Shown one piece after another: positions 9,258 to 17,088 of a stretch of 64,000 nt of DNA (positions are counted from its first letter, which is position 1; every line of letters begins with the position of its first letter). Position numbers and translations under genes: made by a program. Under the pieces are notes generated by a model. It did not search any database, was not told the origin of the DNA, and saw only the letters and a list, made by a program, of their open reading frames with translations. Source of the DNA: Prolixibacteraceae bacterium (GTDB lineage Bacteria > Bacteroidota > Bacteroidia > Bacteroidales > Prolixibacteraceae); NCBI GenBank assembly GCA_019856515.1, contig CP082230.1, positions 1,674,001-1,738,000 on the forward strand, given 5' to 3'.

Positions 9258-10511
9258 CTATTGTGCTTTCTCCACTTTAAAGATTCCAGCTAAGTCTAAG
9301 CCCTTTACTGTAGCACCTTTTACTGCTTTCAATGTTTGCGTATCAATCTGATATATATTAATGTTATTGTTCGCATCATGAATTACAGTATATACTTTTC
9401 CATTTTCATATAGGACATTATTAGTACGAGTACCTGAAGTCACTGGTAAAGAAGAGATCTCCGAAATGGTCTTTTTAAATATATCGATGATTACATACTT
9501 ACTTCCAAACACACTTGGACTTAATGAGCTCCACTTCGTCTCCACTCCATCTTTGGTCACCACACGAGCAAACACTCTTCCGTTGCCTAAATACTTTGTA
9601 AAGACCACTTCGTAGCCTTCACTCCCCGTCTCTTCAATATTGAAGAAATACCCAGGATCAAATTCTGTGGTTCCACTCTTTATTCGTAAAACTCCTGACG
9701 GTTTTGTCTCCTTGTCATATCCAGCTTCAATCGAACATGAAGAAAAGGTATAGATATCACCAGTCTCGGTCTCTACCATCATCTTACTATTCCCATATTG
9801 CCCAATAGGACCCGTTCTATCATCTTCAATCGTTTTTATAAATTCCAATGAAGGATAACTAAAAACACTTACCCATGCTTTATCAGTTTCAGGAGTTAAG
9901 AAATCACTCCCAGACAGTTTATAAATAGAGAGGAAAAGTTTATCTCCGATTACTCTTGCTGAGGTTGGCCAGAGGTACTCATTTGCTTCTAAAGCCATAT
10001 TACTTAACTTCAACTTCTTCACACTGTTTGCCTTCAACTCTTTGGTATCGATAATCATCATCGTGCAAACATCTGTTCCTCCTCCCCAAGGAGCACCAAT
10101 TCCTAACATAATACGATCATCAATCGATTGGTTCATATCTAATCGCTCAAAAACCATCTTCCCATAGTTTGTGAGCTTTCCACTATTGTTATCAACAGTG
10201 TAGCCGATAATATTATTATCCCCATATCCCACACTTAAATAGCGACCTGAAATGGAAGTAAAAAAACGCCAACCGATCTGCTCTAATCCATTTCCTTCTG
10301 CAGATATTTCACCGGACATTAAGTCTTTGGTTGTAAGAAGATAATCTGCAGTACTATTTCCCGTTTTTAACGTTCTTAATGCCACCACATATTTTTGATC
10401 GTGCTTAATATTCGCACTATTATCTATCTCTTCATCTTTCTTTTCACAAGAAGTTATTAAGCCTATTAGTAGGAGAAGTAGACTTAATTTTGTAATGTTT
10501 AATTTGTTCAT
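9258..10511 (-). CDS. DUF4374 family lipoprotein
   Basis: A 417-residue lipoprotein. The signal ends in a lipobox, LITSC, with the lipidated Cys at residue 22. The mature part (KYVVALRTLKTGNSTADYLL..., GIGAPWGGGTDVCTMMIID, then repeated strand patterns) matches the DUF4374 family, which probably folds as a beta-propeller. In Bacteroidota DUF4374 genes sit beside TonB receptors and PepSY proteins for iron or heme uptake, exactly as here. It ends 7 bp before the TonB receptor's coding end is reached on the other side (receptor 10519-12873), so the three genes are very likely one operon. A surface or periplasmic binding role is inferred. Confidence 0.8.
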   Translation of the reverse strand: MNKLNITKLSLLLLLIGLITSCEKKDEEIDNSANIKHDQKYVVALRTLKTGNSTADYLLTTKDLMSGEISAEGNGLEQIGWRFFTSISGRYLSVGYGDNNIIGYTVDNNSGKLTNYGKMVFERLDMNQSIDDRIMLGIGAPWGGGTDVCTMMIIDTKELKANSVKKLKLSNMALEANEYLWPTSARVIGDKLFLSIYKLSGSDFLTPETDKAWVSVFSYPSLEFIKTIEDDRTGPIGQYGNSKMMVETETGDIYTFSSCSIEAGYDKETKPSGVLRIKSGTTEFDPGYFFNIEETGSEGYEVVFTKYLGNGRVFARVVTKDGVETKWSSLSPSVFGSKYVIIDIFKKTISEISSLPVTSGTRTNNVLYENGKVYTVIHDANNNINIYQIDTQTLKAVKGATVKGLDLAGIFKVEKAQ

Positions 10512-10518
10512 GTTGTTT

Positions 10519-12873
10519 CTATTTTGAAATATAGTATCTCACTTTAGTCATAAAGGATCTACCTGGTTTTTGAAGTGCATAATTGTCATATAAACTGGCA
10601 TCCAATAAGTTGTTGCATGCAACGGATAAGGAAACCTTCGGTGTTAATTGGTAAAGAACAGAGAGGCTATGAGATAACTGTTCTGGAATCGTATATTTCT
10701 CGGATTTGGTTCCCATATTAGGCCATGCCAAGAAGAACTGATGTACATAATTTGAGTTCCACCTAAGACTTAAGGCATCCTTTTGTCTTAAAAGGCGAGG
10801 AAAAGTATAGGAGCAATACAGGTTCCCATATAAATATGGTTTATTAGGTATTCTTACATCATAAAAACCATATTGATTGGACTTATTTACATCATCCAAG
10901 TATGTGGCATTTGCGGACAATGCAAACCTTGAGTTATAACGATAACTTAAATCAATATTATAACTACTCCCTTTCACCATGGAAAGATTTTCATAATGGC
11001 TGGTTATATTCTCTGCATTGAGTCGAATAAGATCTTTTGAGGAGCGATAAAAGTAATTCCCTTCAACCATCCATTGGTGCAGTCCAATACTCTTATTCCA
11101 CACAAAACCGAAATTCCAATTATCACTCTGTTCTGGTTTCAAATTTGCATTATTTAAAATCAAGAGACCGTTACCTAAGGTTTCGGCTGCCTGGGGTAAG
11201 CGATATGTTTTCTCAAAAGAACCCTTAAGTTGAAAATCATCCGTAATAAAAAATGTTGATGAAAATCCGGCACCATGATGATGATATGTTGCCTCTATAG
11301 GGTTATAAGTATTATAACTTGCTTCTACTGATTCGAGATGCATCCAATAGTTCTTGTAGAAGATATTGGATCTCCATTTCTCAGAAAATGCCTTCCATTC
11401 ATAGGATACTCCAAGAATATTCTTCTTCAATATATTTGGCTCCTTAAAAGGAATTTCATAAGGATTAGCCTCATCGGTCCCTTCCCTTCGATAGTAACTA
11501 TAACTATTATTTACAGAGATCTTCTGATGGGTATTAATTGGATAGTCTAAGCTGACATTAGACATCACACTTCGATCATGATAGGTCAATAAAGTTTTAT
11601 ACCTCAAAAGTTCACCGGATGTTCCAATAGCATTTAGCGTATAATCACCATCCCAATTATATTTTCGAGAACTTGTATCTGCAACCATTGTACTATTTAT
11701 ATTCATTGAAGTGAATGCTTTTAAATCCAACTTTTTTAGAATAAAACCTCTCTTTCGATACAATACTGAGGGCATCCCCATCTTACTCGTAGTATATGTT
11801 TGACCAGCCACTTGAGTCATATTTACACCAGTCTGTTGCTCTTTATAATCCGTAGAGCCAATGATCTTTAGTGTCAACTCATCAACCCAAGGGAGATCTA
11901 CCAAACTTACGCCAAACTCAGCAGATGCACCTTTATAGGCATCGTGAAAACGACTCCTCTTTTGAACACCCTTATAAGACAGATCTTCTTTATCATAAAT
12001 CTCGACATCGACCTTGTAATCATTATCAGCATAATTGCCAATAACATTAGTAAATAAAGCAACATGTTCTGAAACAAATTTCTTGGACAATACAGACAGT
12101 TGATTTTGATTGAAAGAGCCATAACTGTAGGAGAAATCCAAATAATCTCTCTTCTGCTTATTTGTAACGATATTCACCGCAGCCCCAAGAACGTCAGCCC
12201 CAAGATAGACTGGCGTAACCCCTTTATAAACCTCAATTCTTTGGGCAATATTTATTGGAAGACTATTCAATCCATAAGACCGACCTAAAAACTCCATAGG
12301 GATTCCATCAATAAAAAACTTCACTTGATTACCTGAAAAACCATTTATAGTAAAATTAAAATCCGAACCCATGCCTCCAGTTTGACGTATCTTTACACCT
12401 GGAACCTCTTCCAATGTTTGATTGATATCTTTACTCAGTCCTTTTATCTGTTTGGTTTCGATAGCAGAAACGGTAAAACTAGATCTCTTTATTTGAGAAG
12501 TTTCTGAATAACCATGCACAACTACATTATCTAAATCGACATAAAGACTTTTTAATCGAATATTAATTTTCATCGGTTTACTCCTCTTGAAGTATAATGC
12601 TCTCTTCACCTCTTCATAACCAACATATCTAACCACGAGCGTATCTGTAGAAACATGCGTATGCAATGTTAATTGAGCAACTCCATTAGCATTGGTCACT
12701 CCACTTTTTTTATGATGAATTAGCTGTACTGATGCATAAGGAATAGGAGTGCCCTCCTCATCCATCACCACGACATATATTGCATACTTATTATAGGCAT
12801 CAGGATTTGCTGTTTTACAAAACCCTACAGATATCGTCTGCATTACGATTAGAGACAGAAGTAGTAATCTCAT
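10519..12873 (-). CDS. TonB-dependent outer-membrane receptor with CarboxypepD_reg-like domain
   Basis: A 784-residue receptor. Residues 1-19 are a signal peptide. Residues ~30-115 form a CarboxypepD_reg-like sandwich (VVMDEEGTPIPYASVQLIHH, VSTDTLVVRYVGYEEV). The plug follows (~125-235) with GMGSDFNFTINGFSGNQVKF, IEVYKGVTPVYLGADVLGA and VNIVTN, and the rest is the 22-strand barrel ending in an aromatic-rich segment. It is first in an operon with the DUF4374 lipoprotein and the PepSY protein, a set typical of siderophore or heme import. No SusD partner is present, which argues against glycan import. The ligand cannot be read from sequence. Confidence 0.88.
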   Translation of the reverse strand: MRLLLLSLIVMQTISVGFCKTANPDAYNKYAIYVVVMDEEGTPIPYASVQLIHHKKSGVTNANGVAQLTLHTHVSTDTLVVRYVGYEEVKRALYFKRSKPMKINIRLKSLYVDLDNVVVHGYSETSQIKRSSFTVSAIETKQIKGLSKDINQTLEEVPGVKIRQTGGMGSDFNFTINGFSGNQVKFFIDGIPMEFLGRSYGLNSLPINIAQRIEVYKGVTPVYLGADVLGAAVNIVTNKQKRDYLDFSYSYGSFNQNQLSVLSKKFVSEHVALFTNVIGNYADNDYKVDVEIYDKEDLSYKGVQKRSRFHDAYKGASAEFGVSLVDLPWVDELTLKIIGSTDYKEQQTGVNMTQVAGQTYTTSKMGMPSVLYRKRGFILKKLDLKAFTSMNINSTMVADTSSRKYNWDGDYTLNAIGTSGELLRYKTLLTYHDRSVMSNVSLDYPINTHQKISVNNSYSYYRREGTDEANPYEIPFKEPNILKKNILGVSYEWKAFSEKWRSNIFYKNYWMHLESVEASYNTYNPIEATYHHHGAGFSSTFFITDDFQLKGSFEKTYRLPQAAETLGNGLLILNNANLKPEQSDNWNFGFVWNKSIGLHQWMVEGNYFYRSSKDLIRLNAENITSHYENLSMVKGSSYNIDLSYRYNSRFALSANATYLDDVNKSNQYGFYDVRIPNKPYLYGNLYCSYTFPRLLRQKDALSLRWNSNYVHQFFLAWPNMGTKSEKYTIPEQLSHSLSVLYQLTPKVSLSVACNNLLDASLYDNYALQKPGRSFMTKVRYYISK

Positions 12874-12887
12874 TATTTAAAGACAAA

Positions 12888-13013
12888 TTGGTTTGATATT
12901 TCTATACAAACATAATTTGTGTTATCAAGGAAGTCAATACCAACAATTAGGGATATACAACTCTTTTTTATCCCACAACACATAACAGTACAATCATGTA
13001 AATATCAAACCAA
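12888..13013. repeat. 14-bp perfect inverted repeat with 98-bp spacer upstream of TonB receptor
   Basis: TTGGTTTGATATTT (12888-12901) is repeated exactly in inverse as AAATATCAAACCAA (13000-13013). The pair straddles the candidate promoter. No riboswitch consensus is present. The rest of the gap from 13014 to 13442 is AT-rich with nothing else recognised. Confidence 0.55.
12907..12937 (-). promoter_or_regulatory. Candidate Bacteroidota promoter for the TonB receptor operon
   Basis: On the minus strand TATGTTTG (complement of 12907-12914) fits the -7 consensus TAnnTTTG, and a TTG (complement of 12935-12937) lies 20 bp upstream as a -33 element. Predicted transcription start is about 25-30 bp before the receptor ATG. 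Pattern match only. Confidence 0.4.
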
Positions 13014-13442
13014 CACTACTCAACAGTAAGTAAACAGATGTCTACAAATATTCAGCATATCCCCTGATTTAGGTATTCTAATAAAATATATTGTCACATG
13101 AGAAACATAAATACAGATTAACGAAATAGTACAATCATATTTCAATCAGAGTTTACTCACAAAAGCAAAGATATTTCCTGAACTATTTTGTTTTCATACG
13201 TAATTCAGGAATAAATATTTAATGAAATAGCCTGTATTTTTAATGAAATATAATTTCGGAGAGAATATAGATACGACTGAAGAAAAAGGAAAAACAGGAA
13301 TCTAACTTATCGTATATAGAAACCTTTACTAAGAAGTAAAATAACCGAGATAAAACAAATCGATCACAGACGTTCTGCCATACGATCAAAATTAAAGCTT
13401 CAACTGAGGTCTTGATCATTTTCACGATCACCTGTCATTTTG

Positions 13443-13450
13443 TATCTTTG
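13443..13450 (+). promoter_or_regulatory. Candidate -7 element for cysH
   Basis: TATCTTTG fits TAnnTTTG and lies 48 bp before the cysH start. No TTG is found at the ideal distance upstream (the nearest, at 13412, is 28 bp away), so this is a partial match. Confidence 0.35.
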
Positions 13451-13498
13451 CTACAAGAACCAATTTGTTTCTTAAATCGATAAATAAAAGAGATAGTA

Positions 13499-14200
13499 AT
13501 GAGAGAACAAATATCATTGTGGAATGATCAGTTAAAAGATAAGTCATCAAAAGAAATTCTTTCTTTTTTTCTAAATGAATTCAAAGGTGAAATAGCACTT
13601 GCATCTAGTCTTGGAGCAGAAGATCAAGTGTTAACACAGATGGTTCTATCTATTGACAAAGAGGCTAAAATATTTACTTTAGACACAGGTAGACTATTTC
13701 CTGAGACCTACGATCTTATTCATAGAACCAATTCAAAATATGGTATTAAGATGGCTGTATACTTTCCAGAGTCAGCTGCTGTAGAAGAGATGGTCAATAC
13801 AGAAGGTATCAACTTATTCTTCGATAGTGTTGAGAAAAGAAAGCAATGTTGCCAAGTCCGAAAGATACAACCATTAAAAAGAGCTTTTAAAGGACTTAAG
13901 GTATGGATCTGTGGCCTGCGTAGAGAGCAATCGGTAACACGAACAGATATGAATATTGTTGAGTGGGATGAAGGCAACCAGATGATCAAGGTGAACCCTT
14001 TGATTAATTGGAATGAAGACAAAGTTTGGGACTATGTAAAAAATCAAGGGATTCCTTACAATACACTTCACGATAAAAACTACCCATCTATCGGATGTCA
14101 GCCATGTACTAGGGCAATTATGGAAGGGGAAGATGTAAGAGCAGGTCGTTGGTATTGGGAGTCACCAGATACCAAAGAGTGTGGACTTCATAAAAAATAG
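13499..14200 (+). CDS. cysH: Phosphoadenylyl/adenylyl-sulfate reductase, [4Fe-4S] type
   Basis: The 233-residue protein is a PAPS/APS reductase, reducing activated sulfate to sulfite with thioredoxin or glutathione in cysteine biosynthesis. Visible features are a nucleotide-binding SSLGAEDQVL near residues 36-45, LDTGRLFPETY near 61-71, the cysteine pair C117-C118 (KQCCQVRK), C200 and C203 (GCQPCTR), and the C-terminal catalytic ECGLH with C228. The CC...CxxC set binds a 4Fe-4S cluster and usually indicates use of APS, so an assimilatory APS reductase is most likely. ATP sulfurylase and sulfite reductase genes are not adjacent, and the gene stands alone with its own terminator. The start has a -7-like element 48 bp upstream. 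Confidence 0.92.
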   Translation: MREQISLWNDQLKDKSSKEILSFFLNEFKGEIALASSLGAEDQVLTQMVLSIDKEAKIFTLDTGRLFPETYDLIHRTNSKYGIKMAVYFPESAAVEEMVNTEGINLFFDSVEKRKQCCQVRKIQPLKRAFKGLKVWICGLRREQSVTRTDMNIVEWDEGNQMIKVNPLINWNEDKVWDYVKNQGIPYNTLHDKNYPSIGCQPCTRAIMEGEDVRAGRWYWESPDTKECGLHKK

Positions 14201-14207
14201 CTCAAAA

Positions 14208-14250
14208 AAGATTCCATTTGTCTATTTTACAAATGGAATCTTCTTTTTGC
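14208..14250 (+). terminator. Intrinsic terminator after cysH
   Basis: GATTCCATTTGT (14210-14221) pairs perfectly with ACAAATGGAATC (14229-14240), extended by two A-T pairs, with a 7-nt loop and a T-rich tail (TTCTTTTT). It starts 8 bp after the stop. Confidence 0.9.
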
Positions 14251-14420
14251 TTATACCTATTGAATTTTGAAATAATCTATCATCGCTTGCAAATATATTT
14301 TGTTAAGTCTAGATATAAGAATGGAAACATTGTTTTTCCCTAAGATGATAGTTTCTATAAAGGATACACATTATAGGACACAAGGGTAAAGCTCATTTCA
14401 TAATTTATAGGATATTAATA

Positions 14421-15704
14421 TCACTTTGTCCAGAACAGATGTTTCTCTAGCTTCTTCAATTCACTCTTCGAAGTCATATAAAAGTACTTCTTTAATTCAT
14501 TATCTGCCGTATCACTTGGGCTAACATTCTTCAGCACTTTTCTATAATAAGAGGCTGCTTTCTTAAAATTCTTGGTCTTTGAATGGTGTAATAATGCCAT
14601 CTGAAATAGAGCATACTCTTCATTCGGATAGAACTTTTCTATAGATTGAAAGGCTAGTGCTGCATCTTTATATTTCTTCTGTTCACTATACACATCTGCC
14701 ATCTTCGAATATACAGACATCACTGCTTTCTCTTCTGGATATATCATCTTAACAGCCAATTTGAACATATTCATTGCCTTATCATTCTCTTTGATATCCA
14801 TATAACAGCACCCTAGCACATGATACGGAGCATAGCTATCAATGTCTTTACTATTTTTTACATAAAATTCTAATAAAGGTATAGCATCCTTATATCTTTT
14901 TTCTTGGCATAGAGATAAGCCAGCATAATAGTAACAAAGCAATCGTCTTGACTTGTCCTCAATTAATTGTGTAAATACATCATGTGCATCTAGATATCGT
15001 TTCAATCGATATAGAATTACACCATAACTATACCTTAACTTTTTATAGGGACGCATCAAAGGAGGAGCATATTCATATACAGCATCTAATGCTTCTTGAT
15101 TTAAATCCTTTGACATAAGATAGGAGAGATACTTATTCAATACTGAGGAGGAAGCACCACTCTTTAATGCTAAGAGATAATATGCTGGATATTGATCGAC
15201 AAGTCCAATCTCTTTGGACATATCTCCGACCTGTTCCAATAGAAAGACGTTGGAAGAATCTCTCTCAAGGACTCCAGAAAAAAGATCTCTCGCTTGAGAA
15301 AACTCACCAATTTTACGATACACAATACCTTTGTGGATAGTCAATTGATCTGTATGAGGCTTCTCCTCTTCCATTTTATCTAATAGTGAAATACAACTAG
15401 GATAATCTCCAAGAACGAAATTCACCGCTTCTAACTGTTTTAACAACGAATAGTCATAAACTCCTTTTGTGTACATTCCTTGCAAGGTATCCAATGCATT
15501 TTTATAGTCATAATTCTGCATCCTCTCTTTCGCGTATGTTAATGCCAATCGAATATTTTGACACCTTTTATTCACGATTACCTCTTCAGGTTTTTCGTCT
15601 ATAATTTTTACATTAGGATCAGTTGGTGTTGTTTGCACAACTTGTACTGCTTTACACATCACAAACAATGGGATACACAACAAACATAGAAGTTTGCTTT
15701 TCAT
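14421..15704 (-). CDS. Secreted TPR-repeat protein
   Basis: A 427-residue protein. ATG 15704 begins a signal-like segment (MKSKLLCLLCIPLFVMCKAV); an upstream in-frame ATG at 15779 would add 25 residues and overlap the acyltransferase gene, so it is less likely. The Cys after FVM is not a proper lipobox. The rest is helical tetratricopeptide repeats, e.g. ERMQNYDYKNALDTLQGM, GEFSQARDLFSGVLERDSSN and NDKAMNMFKLAVKMIYPEEK, with roughly 8-9 units. TPR proteins of this kind scaffold envelope complexes; no partner can be named. It follows the LpxL-type gene by 62 bp on the same strand and may be co-transcribed with it. Confidence 0.75.
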   Translation of the reverse strand: MKSKLLCLLCIPLFVMCKAVQVVQTTPTDPNVKIIDEKPEEVIVNKRCQNIRLALTYAKERMQNYDYKNALDTLQGMYTKGVYDYSLLKQLEAVNFVLGDYPSCISLLDKMEEEKPHTDQLTIHKGIVYRKIGEFSQARDLFSGVLERDSSNVFLLEQVGDMSKEIGLVDQYPAYYLLALKSGASSSVLNKYLSYLMSKDLNQEALDAVYEYAPPLMRPYKKLRYSYGVILYRLKRYLDAHDVFTQLIEDKSRRLLCYYYAGLSLCQEKRYKDAIPLLEFYVKNSKDIDSYAPYHVLGCCYMDIKENDKAMNMFKLAVKMIYPEEKAVMSVYSKMADVYSEQKKYKDAALAFQSIEKFYPNEEYALFQMALLHHSKTKNFKKAASYYRKVLKNVSPSDTADNELKKYFYMTSKSELKKLEKHLFWTK

Positions 15705-15766
15705 AAGTAGCTTTTTTAAGAGTTGGTATAGATTATCACTTATGAAATCTAATTTAAAGATAATTA

Positions 15767-16618
15767 TTATCTTTTCCAACGCTTATGACTCCACAACCAC
15801 ATTTCGGGATATGCATGCAATGACTCCTCTAACAATTCAACATATCGATCTATCAGTGAGAAATCATTCACCTCTGAAGGAGAGTGATGAATCTCTTTTA
15901 ACGTCACACGGTAGTAACCACGCTTCACTTTAGAATATTGAGGATAAACCAAACATTGGTTTGTCTTTTTTGCAATAACATCAGCCCCAGTAAAAAATGA
16001 TGTCTCTCTATTTAAGAAAGTAGTACGATATGAACCAGAACTCTCTTTTGGAGACTGGTCACCTATAATACAATTTAAAGCCACAACACCGTCTCTACGC
16101 TGTTTTAAACAAGCCCGATACCCCTTCTTTGATGGGATACACTCCACCCCAAAACGCTCACGTAATAATAACATCAATCCATCAAAATAACTATTTCGAA
16201 GAGGCTTATAGAAAGCTGTCACATGATGGGATATACTTAATGGAAAAATCGAAAACCACTCCCAATTAGCATGATGTGTTGCATATAGAACAACACTCTT
16301 CTTTTGACGAAAAAGATCCTCGATATATTCACTATTCTCTACAACATATCGTTTTTTTATCGACTCTTCAGAGACTGTAAGCACTTTTAACATCTCTAAG
16401 AACATATCACAAAAATGACGATAAAAACCACGTTCTATCTTCTTCCGTTCTTCGATTGTTTTCTCTGGAAATGCATGCATCAAGTTAGAAGAAACAACAT
16501 CACGACGATATCGTATAACCCAATATAAAAGGATGAATCCAATATCAGAAATTATATATAATATCCTAAAAGGGAGAAGAGAAGCTAGATAAAAAGGGGC
16601 ATACTTAACTTTGTTCAT
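15767..16618 (-). CDS. Lipid A biosynthesis acyltransferase (LpxL/HtrB family)
   Basis: The 283-residue protein has an N-terminal membrane anchor (~10-35) and the acyltransferase HX4E catalytic motif in ATHHANWEW (H115 to E120). Other family features are IGDQSPKESSGSYRTTFLNRETSFFTG, which carries the QxP-type substrate pocket, and a C-terminal MWLWSHKRWK that corresponds to the usual 'WxHRRWK'. It adds a secondary acyl chain to lipid A at the inner leaflet of the inner membrane. Length is slightly below the ~300 of E. coli LpxL, which is normal for Bacteroidota. A TPR protein gene follows on the same strand. Confidence 0.9.
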   Translation of the reverse strand: MNKVKYAPFYLASLLPFRILYIISDIGFILLYWVIRYRRDVVSSNLMHAFPEKTIEERKKIERGFYRHFCDMFLEMLKVLTVSEESIKKRYVVENSEYIEDLFRQKKSVVLYATHHANWEWFSIFPLSISHHVTAFYKPLRNSYFDGLMLLLRERFGVECIPSKKGYRACLKQRRDGVVALNCIIGDQSPKESSGSYRTTFLNRETSFFTGADVIAKKTNQCLVYPQYSKVKRGYYRVTLKEIHHSPSEVNDFSLIDRYVELLEESLHAYPEMWLWSHKRWKR

Positions 16619-16782
16619 TCGTGTTTATTTAATTTGTTCTAATCAACATAACAATCGCAGGTAAATTAACGACTTTTCAAGTTAATAAGTAAGAAATGTT
16701 GAATAAAAATTACAACTATTGGTCATTAAAAATAGGTGATTGGTGAAAAATAATTCCTATCATTGCATGCTTTTAGATGGAA

Positions 16783-16960
16783 CATAAACGGACTTATTAG
16801 TCTGTTTATAAGGGAATCTTGTGAAAATCAAGGACTGTACCCGCAGCTGTAATGGATAAAAGTAAACCTTGTTGTTAGAACCACTGATACTTAAATTGTA
16901 TTGGGAAGGAACAACCAAAGGATCCAAAGTCAGAAAACCTACTTCTTTAAGTCATTTAAA
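16783..16960 (+). ncRNA. Cobalamin riboswitch
   Basis: The core is plain: AGGGAATCTTGTGAAAATC at about 16811-16829, GGACTGTACCCGCAGCTGTAA at about 16832-16852, a CCACTG segment near 16881 followed by TTGGGAAGG near 16912, and the B12 box GTCAGAAAACCTAC at 16929-16942. A hairpin at 16783-16808 (arms ATAAACGGAC and GTCTGTTTAT) corresponds to the 5' helix. In the known class, adenosyl- or methylcobalamin binding lowers expression of the downstream gene. It lies 130 bp before a TonB receptor gene and a PepSY gene on the same strand. The end points are approximate. Confidence 0.92.
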
Positions 16961-16997
16961 TAAATCGGCTATCGGGATTAATGGCTAGGTAAAAGAG

Positions 16998-17019
16998 CTA
17001 AGAGAATACCATCTCTTAG
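16998..17019 (+). promoter_or_regulatory. Leader hairpin, likely part of the riboswitch expression platform
   Basis: CTAAGAGA (16998-17005) pairs with TCTCTTAG (17012-17019) with a 6-nt loop. It lies between the B12 box and the receptor start codon. No U-run follows, so control by occluding translation is more likely than termination. Inference only. Confidence 0.4.
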
Positions 17020-17088
17020 TAATGGATATCTATGACTTGGTAGTTTGATTTTGAATAGGAAAAACACTTATTTAAAATTGAACATATA

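Noticed and set aside
12874..13240. A second cobalamin riboswitch ahead of the 784-residue TonB receptor
   Set aside because: I looked for the B12 box and the GTGAAAATC/ACCCGC core on the minus strand and found neither.
13240..13431. 63-codon minus-strand ORF upstream of cysH
   Set aside because: AT-rich chance frame in a promoter region; no conserved pattern.
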